From positions 620,001-684,000 of the forward strand of contig NZ_JACVAK010000002.1 of NCBI RefSeq assembly GCF_014851805.1: a stretch of DNA of 64,000 nt, read 5' to 3'. The stretch is from Pseudoxanthomonas sp. PXM02 (GTDB taxonomy: Bacteria > Pseudomonadota > Gammaproteobacteria > Xanthomonadales > Xanthomonadaceae). The notes beneath the pieces were generated by a model. The model was not told where the DNA came from, searched no databases, and was given only the letters and a program-made list of their open reading frames with translations. Numbering within the stretch: position 1 is the stretch's first letter; each line of letters starts with the position of its first letter. This document shows, in pieces, positions 29,511-37,220 of the stretch. A program made the position numbers and the translations under genes.

Positions 29511-30164
29511 TCACGCCGACAGCTTGGACTTCTTGGGCAACTGGGCCTTCAGGAAGGCCATCTGGTCGGCCAGGATGTTGCGGTTGGACAGGATCAGGTG
29601 CTCGATCCAGCTGGGCCGGTACGGCACGGCGAGCAGCGGCATATGCGCCTGCTGCGGCGTGCGGTTGCTCTTGCGCGAATTGCAGTGGAAGCAGGCCGTC
29701 ACCACGTTTTCCCAGATGTCCTTGCCACCCTTGGACAGCGGCAGCACGTGGTCGCGGGTCAGGTGCGGCCGCGAATACTCGTGGCCGCAGTACAGGCACA
29801 GGTGGGCATCGCGGGCGAACAGCGCGGTGTTGGTGAGCGTCGGCGTGGGCGACAACGCGTGCGCACGCGCATGGCCACGCGAGGCGACGATGGGGTGCAA
29901 TTCGATCAGGCTCTGTTCGCCGGTCAGTCGCGAGACGCCGCCGTGCACATGCAGGCAGGGATCGCCCAGCGTCCAGGCGACCGCGCCGCGCGCATACAGG
30001 CAGGTGGCGTCCTGCCAGTTGATCCAGTCGAGCACACGCCCATGCGCATCCAGCGACAGCAGTCGCAGGGCGGCGGGGTGGGGACGGGGGGACGACGGAG
30101 ACGGGACCGGCGACGAGAGGGAACCGGTCTGGACCAGGTGAAGCTGAGCTCTGTCTGCTTCCAT
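29511..30164 (-). CDS. HNH endonuclease domain protein
   Basis: The protein has 217 residues. The C-terminal half carries an HNH zinc-finger nuclease fold: [32 protein letters not shown] and [12 protein letters not shown] (two CxxC-type Cys pairs and His). The N-terminal half ([27 protein letters not shown]) is typical of a widespread small housekeeping HNH family not tied to restriction loci. The ATG at 30164 is taken; the frame extends to a TTG at 30185. No methyltransferase or phage gene lies nearby, so its substrate is unknown. Confidence 0.85.
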   Translation of the reverse strand: MEADRAQLHLVQTGSLSSPVPSPSSPRPHPAALRLLSLDAHGRVLDWINWQDATCLYARGAVAWTLGDPCLHVHGGVSRLTGEQSLIELHPIVASRGHARAHALSPTPTLTNTALFARDAHLCLYCGHEYSRPHLTRDHVLPLSKGGKDIWENVVTACFHCNSRKSNRTPQQAHMPLLAVPYRPSWIEHLILSNRNILADQMAFLKAQLPKKSKLSA

Positions 30165-30221
30165 GGAGAAGCAGGTTATACCCAAATGTTGACGAAATGT
30201 GTATACGGCGCGGCTTTTCTT

Positions 30222-30250
30222 CGGAGGAGCGCGCGGCCCGCGCTCCTCCG
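30222..30250. other. Strong hairpin after the acyl-CoA dehydrogenase gene
   Basis: CGGAGGAGCGCG (30222-30233) pairs perfectly with CGCGCTCCTCCG (30239-30250) around five bases. It lies nine bases beyond the end of the minus-strand gene. There is no T-run on either strand, so it is a 3' hairpin rather than a typical intrinsic terminator. Confidence 0.6.
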
Positions 30251-30258
30251 GTGCCCGA

Positions 30259-32052
30259 TCATTCGCCGAAGCGCACGTCGTCCATCGCCATCAGCGTGTC
30301 CGCGCCGGATTCGATGGCGGCGGCATGGGCGAGGGTGCGCGGCAGGATCCGTGCGAAGTAGAAACGCGCGGTTTCGCGCTTGGCCTGCTTGAAGGCATCG
30401 CCGTGCGCCGATGCATCGGCGGCGGCCACACTGCGCGCCCACCAGTACGCCAGCACCACGTAGCCCGAGTAGAACAGGTAGTCGGTGCTGGCGGCACCGA
30501 TTTCCTCGGGATTCGCTGCAGCGCGCTGCAGGATGTTCTTCGTCAGGCCCGCCCATTCGGCCGCCTTCTGCTGCAGCGGATCGATGAACTCGGTCAGCGA
30601 CGCATCGTCCTTGTGCTGCTGGACGAACGCATGCACGTCGGCGAGGAACAGCTTCAGGCCGGCGGCCTGCGTGGCCGCAGTCTTGCGGCCCATCAGGTCC
30701 AGTGCCTGGATGCCGGTCGTGCCTTCGTACAGCGTGGTGATGCGGGCGTCGCGGGCCAGCTGTTCCATGCCGTGTTCGTGGATGTAGCCGTGGCCACCGA
30801 AGCATTGCAGTGCGTGGTAGGTGTTCTCGATGCCCCATTCGGTCTGGCAGGCCTTCGAGATGGGCGTCAGGAAACTCACCAGCGTGTCGGCGCGCTCGCG
30901 TTCGGCAGCGTCTTCCGCGTGGTTGGCGATATCGATCAGCGTGCCGGCATGCAGGGCGAGCAGGCGGCTGCCTTCGACCAGCGACTTCACCGTCAGCAGC
31001 ATGCGACGGACGTCCGGGTGGACGAGGATCGGGTCGGCCGGCTTCTCGGGGAACTTCGCGCCACTCAGCGAGCGCGTCTGCACGCGGTCGCGCGCGTAGC
31101 GCAGCGCGTTCTGGTAGGCGCGCTCGCTCAGGCCGATGCCCTGCAGGCCGACGCCGAGGCGCGCGGTGTTCATCATGGTGAACATCGCCTGCAGGCCCTT
31201 GTGCGGCTGGCCGACCAGATAGCCCTGCGCACCGTCGAAATTCATCACGCAGGTGACCGAGGCCTTGATGCCCATCTTGTGCTCGATCGAGCCAACCGTC
31301 ACGGCGTTGCGCTCGCCGACCGTGCCGTCCTGCGCCACCTTGAACTTCGGCGTGACGAACAACGAGATGCCCTTTGCACCCGCGGGCGCATCCGGAAGCT
31401 TGGCCAGCACCAGATGCACGATGTTGTCGGTCAGGTCGTGCTCGCCGGCGGTGATGAAGATCTTGGTGCCGGTGATGGCATAACTGCCATCGGCGTTCGG
31501 TTCGGCCTTGGTCTTCAGCAGACCCAGATCGGTGCCGCAGTGCGGCTCGGTCAGGCACATCGTGCCGGTCCAGCGGCCCTCGACGAGCGGCTTCAGGAAC
31601 ACCTCCTGCTGCCATGCCTCGCCATGGTGCTTGAGCGCTTCGACCGCGCCGTGCGACAGCAGGGGGAAGTTGCCCCAGGCCAGGTTGCTGGCGTTGACCA
31701 GTTCGTTGAGCGGCACGCCCATCGTGTGCGGCAGGCCCTGGCCACCGAACTCCGGCGACGACGTCAGTCCGGTCCAGCCACCGTCCACGAACTGCGTATA
31801 CGCCGCCTTGAAGCCTGGCGGCGTGGTGACCTCGCCGGTGGCCTTGTCGAGCTGGCTGCCGATCTCGTCGCCCACGCTGTTCAGCGGTGCGAGCACGGTT
31901 TCAGTGAAGCGCGCCGCCTCGTCCAGCACGGCGTCGAGGATGTCGCGGGTGGCCTCGGTGTAGCCGAGACGCTGGAACAGCGGCTCGACGCCCAGCACGT
32001 CGTAGAGGGCGAAGCGGAGATCGGTCAGGGGAGCTTTGTAGGACGCAGGCAT
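30259..32052 (-). CDS. Acyl-CoA dehydrogenase with C-terminal extension
   Basis: The protein has 597 residues, longer than canonical 380-residue enzymes, with the extra C-terminal Acyl-CoA_dh_C-like domain of the large bacterial type. FAD/substrate-binding motifs are visible: MCLTEPHCGTDLGLLKTKAEPNADGSYAITGTKIFITAGEHDL region, then ARITTLYEGTTGIQALDL with the catalytic Glu. It oxidises acyl-CoA to trans-2-enoyl-CoA in beta-oxidation, probably for medium or long chains. The ATG at 32052 gives the family start MPASYKAPLTDL. It is followed by a strong hairpin. Confidence 0.93.
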   Translation of the reverse strand: MPASYKAPLTDLRFALYDVLGVEPLFQRLGYTEATRDILDAVLDEAARFTETVLAPLNSVGDEIGSQLDKATGEVTTPPGFKAAYTQFVDGGWTGLTSSPEFGGQGLPHTMGVPLNELVNASNLAWGNFPLLSHGAVEALKHHGEAWQQEVFLKPLVEGRWTGTMCLTEPHCGTDLGLLKTKAEPNADGSYAITGTKIFITAGEHDLTDNIVHLVLAKLPDAPAGAKGISLFVTPKFKVAQDGTVGERNAVTVGSIEHKMGIKASVTCVMNFDGAQGYLVGQPHKGLQAMFTMMNTARLGVGLQGIGLSERAYQNALRYARDRVQTRSLSGAKFPEKPADPILVHPDVRRMLLTVKSLVEGSRLLALHAGTLIDIANHAEDAAERERADTLVSFLTPISKACQTEWGIENTYHALQCFGGHGYIHEHGMEQLARDARITTLYEGTTGIQALDLMGRKTAATQAAGLKLFLADVHAFVQQHKDDASLTEFIDPLQQKAAEWAGLTKNILQRAAANPEEIGAASTDYLFYSGYVVLAYWWARSVAAADASAHGDAFKQAKRETARFYFARILPRTLAHAAAIESGADTLMAMDDVRFGE

Positions 32053-32089
32053 GCGGGTTCTCGGTATCGCGAATGAGGGAGGGCCGCGC

Positions 32090-32566
32090 TCAGCGCAGCA
32101 CGCCGTCCAGGCCGGGGACGGGATTGAGGGTGTTGCGGGTATCGACATCGAAGCTACGCTGCTTGGCCTCTTCCGGCGTGGCGGCAGCGGTGCCTTTCAA
32201 TGTGTAGGGGAGGGTGCGGCGGCCTGCGAGCGCGTCCGCTACCACGATCCTGCCGGCGCTGGTGGGCGAGAAGGCGACGGTCACGACATCCGCGGACTCG
32301 GGGCCGATCGACAGGCCGGGCGTGGCGCGCAGCTTGCCGGCGTCCTGGTCACCGACCTGCACGTCGACCTCCACGGTGTCGAAGCGCATCGGGATGCTGC
32401 TGTAGTTCTGCAGGCGCAGATCCACCGCCCATTGACCGTCGGCTTTCACCGTCAACTGCTGCACGCTGACCGCGGGGTCGGAGACGCGGCGGACCACGCC
32501 ATCGCCGCAACCGGCCAGCAGGGCTGTCACGGCCAGAAGTGCCAGCAGGGAAGTACGTCGCATCAT
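32090..32566 (-). CDS. LEA type 2-like lipoprotein
   Basis: This 158-residue lipoprotein has a signal peptide with lipobox LLAGC (Cys at about 20). It then has a single beta-sandwich reading VSVQQLTVKADGQWAVDLRLQNYSSIPMRFDTVEVDVQV, the Water-stress/Hypersensitive-response LEA14 type. Function in bacteria is not defined. The double ATG at 32566/32563 has GGAGCGGC upstream. It is 37 bases before the acyl-CoA dehydrogenase gene on the same strand, so the two may be co-transcribed. Confidence 0.8.
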   Translation of the reverse strand: MMRRTSLLALLAVTALLAGCGDGVVRRVSDPAVSVQQLTVKADGQWAVDLRLQNYSSIPMRFDTVEVDVQVGDQDAGKLRATPGLSIGPESADVVTVAFSPTSAGRIVVADALAGRRTLPYTLKGTAAATPEEAKQRSFDVDTRNTLNPVPGLDGVLR

Positions 32567-32645
32567 GCCGCCGCTCCATGAGGGAATGCGGCAGGATACT
32601 ACGGCGTATGGCGGCCGGAATGACAGTCCGCCCGCCTGTGAGGCC

Positions 32646-34097
32646 TCAGTCGTGCTGCGCTGCGTCAGGCTTCCACACGAACGTGGCAACGCTGCGCGCC
32701 GGCAGCGTGTAGTCGAATGCCCGGCCGCCCTGCGTGGCGGTAAAACGGCGTGGCTGCTTCGCGGCATTGGAGACCAGCAGCACCAGCGAGCCGTCGTCCG
32801 CATTGCGGAACGCCACGTTGTCGAGGTCGTCGCCTGTCTCGCTGGAAGCGATCCTGTGGGCGCCCTGCCGCACGAACCGGCTGGCGTGCGCCAGCGCGTA
32901 GTACTCGTCGGTGCGGGTGATCGCGCCGGTGCGCGAATCGATCGTCACCACGCCACGGCACGTATCGCAGCCGCCGGCGTAGGGGCCGTTGTTCTCGTCC
33001 AGCGCCAGGTTCCAGAACAGCGCGCCACGCGCCCAATGGCGCGCGCTGCGGATGATGATGTTCTTCATCTGCAGTGGCAGGCCGCCACTTCGCACCGGCT
33101 CCCAGTCGCCGCCCGAGCATTCGGTCATGTACGCATCCTTGTCGGGGAACGCGTCATGCACGGGCGACTGCGCGGCCACGTCGCCGCCATAGCAATGCCA
33201 GGCAACGGCGGCGACATGAGGTTTGGCTTTCGCATCGCCCAGCACGCCCAGCGGCTCCTGCGGTTTGTCCCAGTTGTGGTCCCAATCGAAGATCAACGGG
33301 CCGTTTCCACGCGCCGCGATCATCGGGCCCAGGTGATCACCGATGAGCCGCGCGCGCGCCGGCGCGTTGAGCCGCATGCCGGGGTAATCCTTCGGCTCGT
33401 AGTCGGGCTCGTTCTGCACGGTCAGCGCGAAGATCGGGACGCCCTCCGCCGCATACGCATCCACGTACTTCAACAGGTAGCGCGAGAACGCGTCGTAGTA
33501 CTGCGGCAGCAGCTTGCCCTGGATCAGGCTGTTGGTGTCCTTCATCCAGCCGGGCGCGCTCCACGGCGACGCCATGATCTTCAGCTGCGGATTGATGGCG
33601 AGCATCGCGCGCGCCACAGGAATCACGTCGCCGCGGTTCTCGTCGATGCTGAAATGCTTGAGCTCCGGGTCCGGCTTGCCGTCAGGCGTGTCGTCGAGAC
33701 TGTAGTGGTGGCGCGAGAAGTCCGATGCGCCGATGGTCAGGCGGGAGAAGCTGAGGCCCAGTCCGTCTCCGTCGCGGCCGAACAGTTCCTTCAGCAGCGC
33801 ATCGCGCTGCGGCTGATCCAGCTTGTGCTGGATCAGCCAGGCGGAAGAGTCCGTCAACGATGCGCCGAAGCCGACGATCTCCTGATACCGCTTCGCATCG
33901 TCGATGTCGATACGCAGCGCATTCGCGCCGTTGCCCGCCTCGAACTGTGCAGGCGCGGAAGCCTCCAGGGCTCGCTGATGGTCTGCCGTCGTGATCCATA
34001 CGGCGACGTCTTGTGCATACGAAAACGGCGCGAACGCCAGCGCGAGGAGAAGAATGAATGGACGGGTAGAGCGAGCTTTATGGAAACGTAGGCGCAT
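32646..34097 (-). CDS. Glycoside hydrolase family 30 enzyme (beta-1,6-glucanase/glucosylceramidase type)
   Basis: The 483-residue secreted enzyme has a signal peptide ending FSYA|Q (about 28). The (beta/alpha)8 core opens with YQEIVGFGASLTDSSAW. The acid/base Glu is E230 in TVQNEPDYEPKDYPGM and the nucleophile E326 in DAYMTECSGG. A C-terminal beta-sandwich ends VATFVWKPD. The family retains configuration and commonly cuts beta-1,6-glucan; the exact substrate is inferred. GAGGAA precedes the ATG. It is divergent from the TonB receptor at 34320 and forms a glucan-utilisation locus with it, the GH3 and the symporter. Confidence 0.93.
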   Translation of the reverse strand: MRLRFHKARSTRPFILLLALAFAPFSYAQDVAVWITTADHQRALEASAPAQFEAGNGANALRIDIDDAKRYQEIVGFGASLTDSSAWLIQHKLDQPQRDALLKELFGRDGDGLGLSFSRLTIGASDFSRHHYSLDDTPDGKPDPELKHFSIDENRGDVIPVARAMLAINPQLKIMASPWSAPGWMKDTNSLIQGKLLPQYYDAFSRYLLKYVDAYAAEGVPIFALTVQNEPDYEPKDYPGMRLNAPARARLIGDHLGPMIAARGNGPLIFDWDHNWDKPQEPLGVLGDAKAKPHVAAVAWHCYGGDVAAQSPVHDAFPDKDAYMTECSGGDWEPVRSGGLPLQMKNIIIRSARHWARGALFWNLALDENNGPYAGGCDTCRGVVTIDSRTGAITRTDEYYALAHASRFVRQGAHRIASSETGDDLDNVAFRNADDGSLVLLVSNAAKQPRRFTATQGGRAFDYTLPARSVATFVWKPDAAQHD

Positions 34098-34258
34098 GGC
34101 GGATTCCTCGCGCAGGTGTATTCGGACGTGTCGCGAATCCCTCCCGGAATCCACGCAAAGCGGGTGCTGCAACGCAGCGAAATTTTTCAGGCAAATCGCT
34201 GTTGAAGACGTGAATTCAATGCTGCCTGCGACGCCATGTCACGCTTGTTAGGAATTTG

Positions 34259-34297
34259 TTGACACTGCATTGAAGCTTCTATATGACAGCGCTGTCA
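34259..34297 (+). promoter_or_regulatory. Receptor promoter overlapped by a LacI-type palindromic operator
   Basis: TTGACA (34259-34264), a 17-base spacer and TATGAC (34282-34287) form a strong sigma-70 promoter. The perfect 14-bp palindrome TGACAGCGCTGTCA (34284-34297) starts inside the -10 and runs over the expected transcription start. A central CG in an even palindrome is typical of LacI/GalR-family operators. No such regulator gene lies in the window. Overlap with the -10 implies repression. Confidence 0.7.
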
Positions 34298-34319
34298 ACA
34301 ATGGTCGGAGAGGGGCCAG

Positions 34320-37091
34320 ATGAAACACTCGAATCGCATTAAAGATCCGTCTTCGCGTCGCGCACTGCGTAAGCAGCATCTCGCCGTCGCGTGCTGCGTT
34401 GCACTAGCCTTCCCGGTCATCGCCAGTGCGCAGCAGGCGGCATCCTCCGCCGACCCGTCCGTCGAGACGCTGGATGCGGTCAAGGTCACCGGTATCCGCG
34501 CCGCCATCGCGAGCGCCGTCGAGACGAAGAACGAATCCACCTCGATCGTCGAAGCGATTTCGGCGGAAGACATCGGCAAACTGCCGGACGTCAGCATCGC
34601 CGACTCCATCTCCCGGTTGCCCGGTCTGGCGACGCAGCGCGTAGATGGCCGTTCGCAGGTCATCAACATCCGCGGTATGTCCGAGCAACTCGCCGGCACG
34701 TTGCTCAACGGCCGCGAACAGGTCAGCACCGGCGACAGTCGCGGTGTCGAGTTCGACCAGTACCCTGCGGAGCTGATTAATGCGGTGACTGTGTACAAGA
34801 CGCCCGATGCGACGCTGATCGGGCAGGGCCTGTCGGGCACCGTCGATCTGCAGACCATTCGGCCACTCAGCCTGGATGGTCGCCGGATCGTCTTCAGCGG
34901 CCAGTACGAAGACAACTCGTTCGATGCCCTGGGTGCGGATGGCGACGACAAGGGGTATCGCGCCAGCGCGTCCTACGTCGACCAGTTCGCGGACAATACC
35001 GTGGGTATCGCACTCGGCGTGGCGCGCATCGATTCGCCCTTCCAGGAGAAGCACTACAAGGCGTGGTGGTGGGCCGATATGGACGCGGTGGATTGGGGCG
35101 ATCCGGCTCAACCAGGCCGCCCCGCCAACGCAATCGCGTTGCAGGGTTCCGAAGGGTGGGTCAAGTCGCGCGACCTGCAGCGCGACGGCGTGCTAGGTGT
35201 GGTCGAGTTCAAGCCCAACGACAGCTTCCACAGCGTCCTGGACCTGTACTACTCCAAGTTCGACCAGGACGAAGTCATGCACGGCGCCATGTGGAGCAAC
35301 GATCCCTGGGCGCCTGGCGGCGGTGTCTCCTACAGCGATGCGCAGACCACCGATTACCACGGTTACCCGGTCGTCACCAGCGGTACGTTGAACGGCGTGA
35401 GGCCGGTGATCCGCAACGATAGTAACCAGCGCGAAGACAAGCTGGTGTCCACCGGCTGGGCGAACAGTTTCAAATGGGGCGACGTCTATACGCTTAAGAC
35501 GGATCTCAGCTATTCGCGCGCGGAGCGCGAGCAATCCGCGCTCGAACTGTATGCGGGGCGCCTGGGTGGCCAAAGCATCGGCTTCAATATCTCGCCCACG
35601 TTCCGCTTCAATCAGTACTCACTGCCGGACATGGCCGATCCCGGTGCGGTGTACCTGTGGGATCCGCAGAACTGGGGGCATGACGGCCGTTTGGAGGATT
35701 CGTTCCAGAAGGACGTCATCAAGGCTGGTCGAGTCGAACTCAACCGCCTGGTCGAGTCCTCCGACTTCCTGCGCAGCTTCGATGTCGGCTTCAACTACAA
35801 CCGTCGCACCAAGGAGAAGGTTGCGACGGTCTACTTCGCCGACCTGCCGAACGGCCGCGCGCCGGTCCTGGTGGATTCCTCGCTCCTGTACTCGCCGACG
35901 TCTCTCGGATTCGTCGGCATGGGCGACATACTCAGCTTCAATCCCCGCGGCTTGGTGAACCGCTACTACGACGTCTACGTCAGCGAGAGCAACGACGACC
36001 TGCGCAAGGACTTCATCGTCGAAGAGACGGTGAAGACGTTTTACGCCAAGGCCAACCTGGACATGGACATCACCGATACCGTGCGCCTGCGCGGTAATGC
36101 CGGCGTCCAGTACATCCGCACGGAGCAGCAGTCTACCGGGTTCAACGCCAACAACAGCAGCGTGACCGGGTCGCAGACGCTCGGCGCCAGCTACGGCGAC
36201 ATCCTGCCCAGCCTGAACCTCGTGGCCGACTTCGGCGATGGCTGGATGCTGCGCTTCGGCGCGGCCAAGGTGCTGGCCCGTCCGCCGATCAACTACCTGA
36301 GCGCCGACAGCAGTGCCTCGGTCAGCACGACCGCGCCGTTCGTCTGGTCGGGCAGCGGTGGCAATCCGACGCTGGAGCCGTACCGCGCCAACAACTACGA
36401 CCTCTCGTTCGAGAAGTACTTTGGCGAGGGCAACTACGTCGGCCTGGCTGCGTTCTACAAGAACCTGGAAACCTACATCTACCGCCAGAACTTCCCGGAA
36501 TGGGATTTCAGCGCGTACGACCCGGATGGCCAGACGCCGATATCCAACTTCGGCAACTACAGCACCTGGGCTAACGGCAGCGGCGGCTACATGCGCGGCC
36601 TGGAACTGAGTGGTGCGATCACGGGCGATACCTTCCACGATGCGCTCGACGGTTTCGGCGCGCTGTTGAACGTGTCCTACACCGAGTCGTCGATCGATCC
36701 GGACGGCCCCGAGAACGGTGCCAGCACCGACACCATCCCGGGCTTGTCAAAGATCGTCGCCAACGCCACGGTGTACTACGAAAAGCACGGCTTCTCCGCA
36801 CGCGTAAGCCAGCGCTACCGGGATGCATACCGCGGCGAGTACAGCTCGCTGTTCGGCCAGCGCCAGATCCGTTACACCAAGAGCGAGCGCACGATGGACC
36901 TGCAACTGGGGTACGACTTCCCCGAGGCCAGTATGTTCAAGGGACTGTCGGTGCTGCTGCAGGTCAACAACCTGACTAACGAACCTTTCCGGACAGAAGT
37001 CAGCGAAAGCACGGGCACCGGCCTGCTGTTCCCCGAGGAGTACACCGAGTACGGCCGGCAGTACATGCTCGGCTTCCGCTACAAGCTGTGA
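34320..37091 (+). CDS. TonB-dependent receptor of the glucan locus (Caulobacter-type)
   Basis: The 923-residue outer-membrane receptor has a signal peptide cleaved near IASA|Q (37). A TonB-box-like segment ETLDAVKVTG precedes a plug with SIVEAISAEDIGKLPDVSIADSISRLPGLATQR and INIRGMSEQLAGTLLNGREQ. The barrel ends MLGFRYKL. It belongs to the large receptor class used by xanthomonads and Caulobacter for carbohydrate uptake. GGAGAGGGG precedes the ATG, and the promoter carries a palindromic operator. Adjacent GH30, GH3 and symporter genes suggest it imports glucan oligosaccharides. Confidence 0.93.
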   Translation: MKHSNRIKDPSSRRALRKQHLAVACCVALAFPVIASAQQAASSADPSVETLDAVKVTGIRAAIASAVETKNESTSIVEAISAEDIGKLPDVSIADSISRLPGLATQRVDGRSQVINIRGMSEQLAGTLLNGREQVSTGDSRGVEFDQYPAELINAVTVYKTPDATLIGQGLSGTVDLQTIRPLSLDGRRIVFSGQYEDNSFDALGADGDDKGYRASASYVDQFADNTVGIALGVARIDSPFQEKHYKAWWWADMDAVDWGDPAQPGRPANAIALQGSEGWVKSRDLQRDGVLGVVEFKPNDSFHSVLDLYYSKFDQDEVMHGAMWSNDPWAPGGGVSYSDAQTTDYHGYPVVTSGTLNGVRPVIRNDSNQREDKLVSTGWANSFKWGDVYTLKTDLSYSRAEREQSALELYAGRLGGQSIGFNISPTFRFNQYSLPDMADPGAVYLWDPQNWGHDGRLEDSFQKDVIKAGRVELNRLVESSDFLRSFDVGFNYNRRTKEKVATVYFADLPNGRAPVLVDSSLLYSPTSLGFVGMGDILSFNPRGLVNRYYDVYVSESNDDLRKDFIVEETVKTFYAKANLDMDITDTVRLRGNAGVQYIRTEQQSTGFNANNSSVTGSQTLGASYGDILPSLNLVADFGDGWMLRFGAAKVLARPPINYLSADSSASVSTTAPFVWSGSGGNPTLEPYRANNYDLSFEKYFGEGNYVGLAAFYKNLETYIYRQNFPEWDFSAYDPDGQTPISNFGNYSTWANGSGGYMRGLELSGAITGDTFHDALDGFGALLNVSYTESSIDPDGPENGASTDTIPGLSKIVANATVYYEKHGFSARVSQRYRDAYRGEYSSLFGQRQIRYTKSERTMDLQLGYDFPEASMFKGLSVLLQVNNLTNEPFRTEVSESTGTGLLFPEEYTEYGRQYMLGFRYKL

Positions 37092-37122
37092 CGGCACACG
37101 CGCACCGATAACCGCAGTACCT

Positions 37123-37155
37123 GACGGGATGCGGGGCCAAGCCCCGCGTCCCGTC
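37123..37155 (+). other. Intergenic hairpin between the receptor and GH3 genes
   Basis: A 15-bp stem (37123-37137 with 37141-37155, one T-G pair) has a CAA loop and no T-run. Such a structure can stabilise the upstream mRNA end and lower expression of the downstream gene, or attenuate. Confidence 0.6.
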
Positions 37156-37220
37156 GGTCTATCGTCAAGGCGCGGATCCTGTCGGGGATGCTGTGCGCGC
37201 CGCCATCTAGGGAGAAACGA

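Noticed and set aside
29511..30164. HNH gene as part of a restriction or anti-phage system
   Set aside because: It is flanked by dxs and acyl-CoA dehydrogenase, with no methyltransferase, helicase or toxin-like gene nearby. The N-terminal half matches a common housekeeping HNH type.
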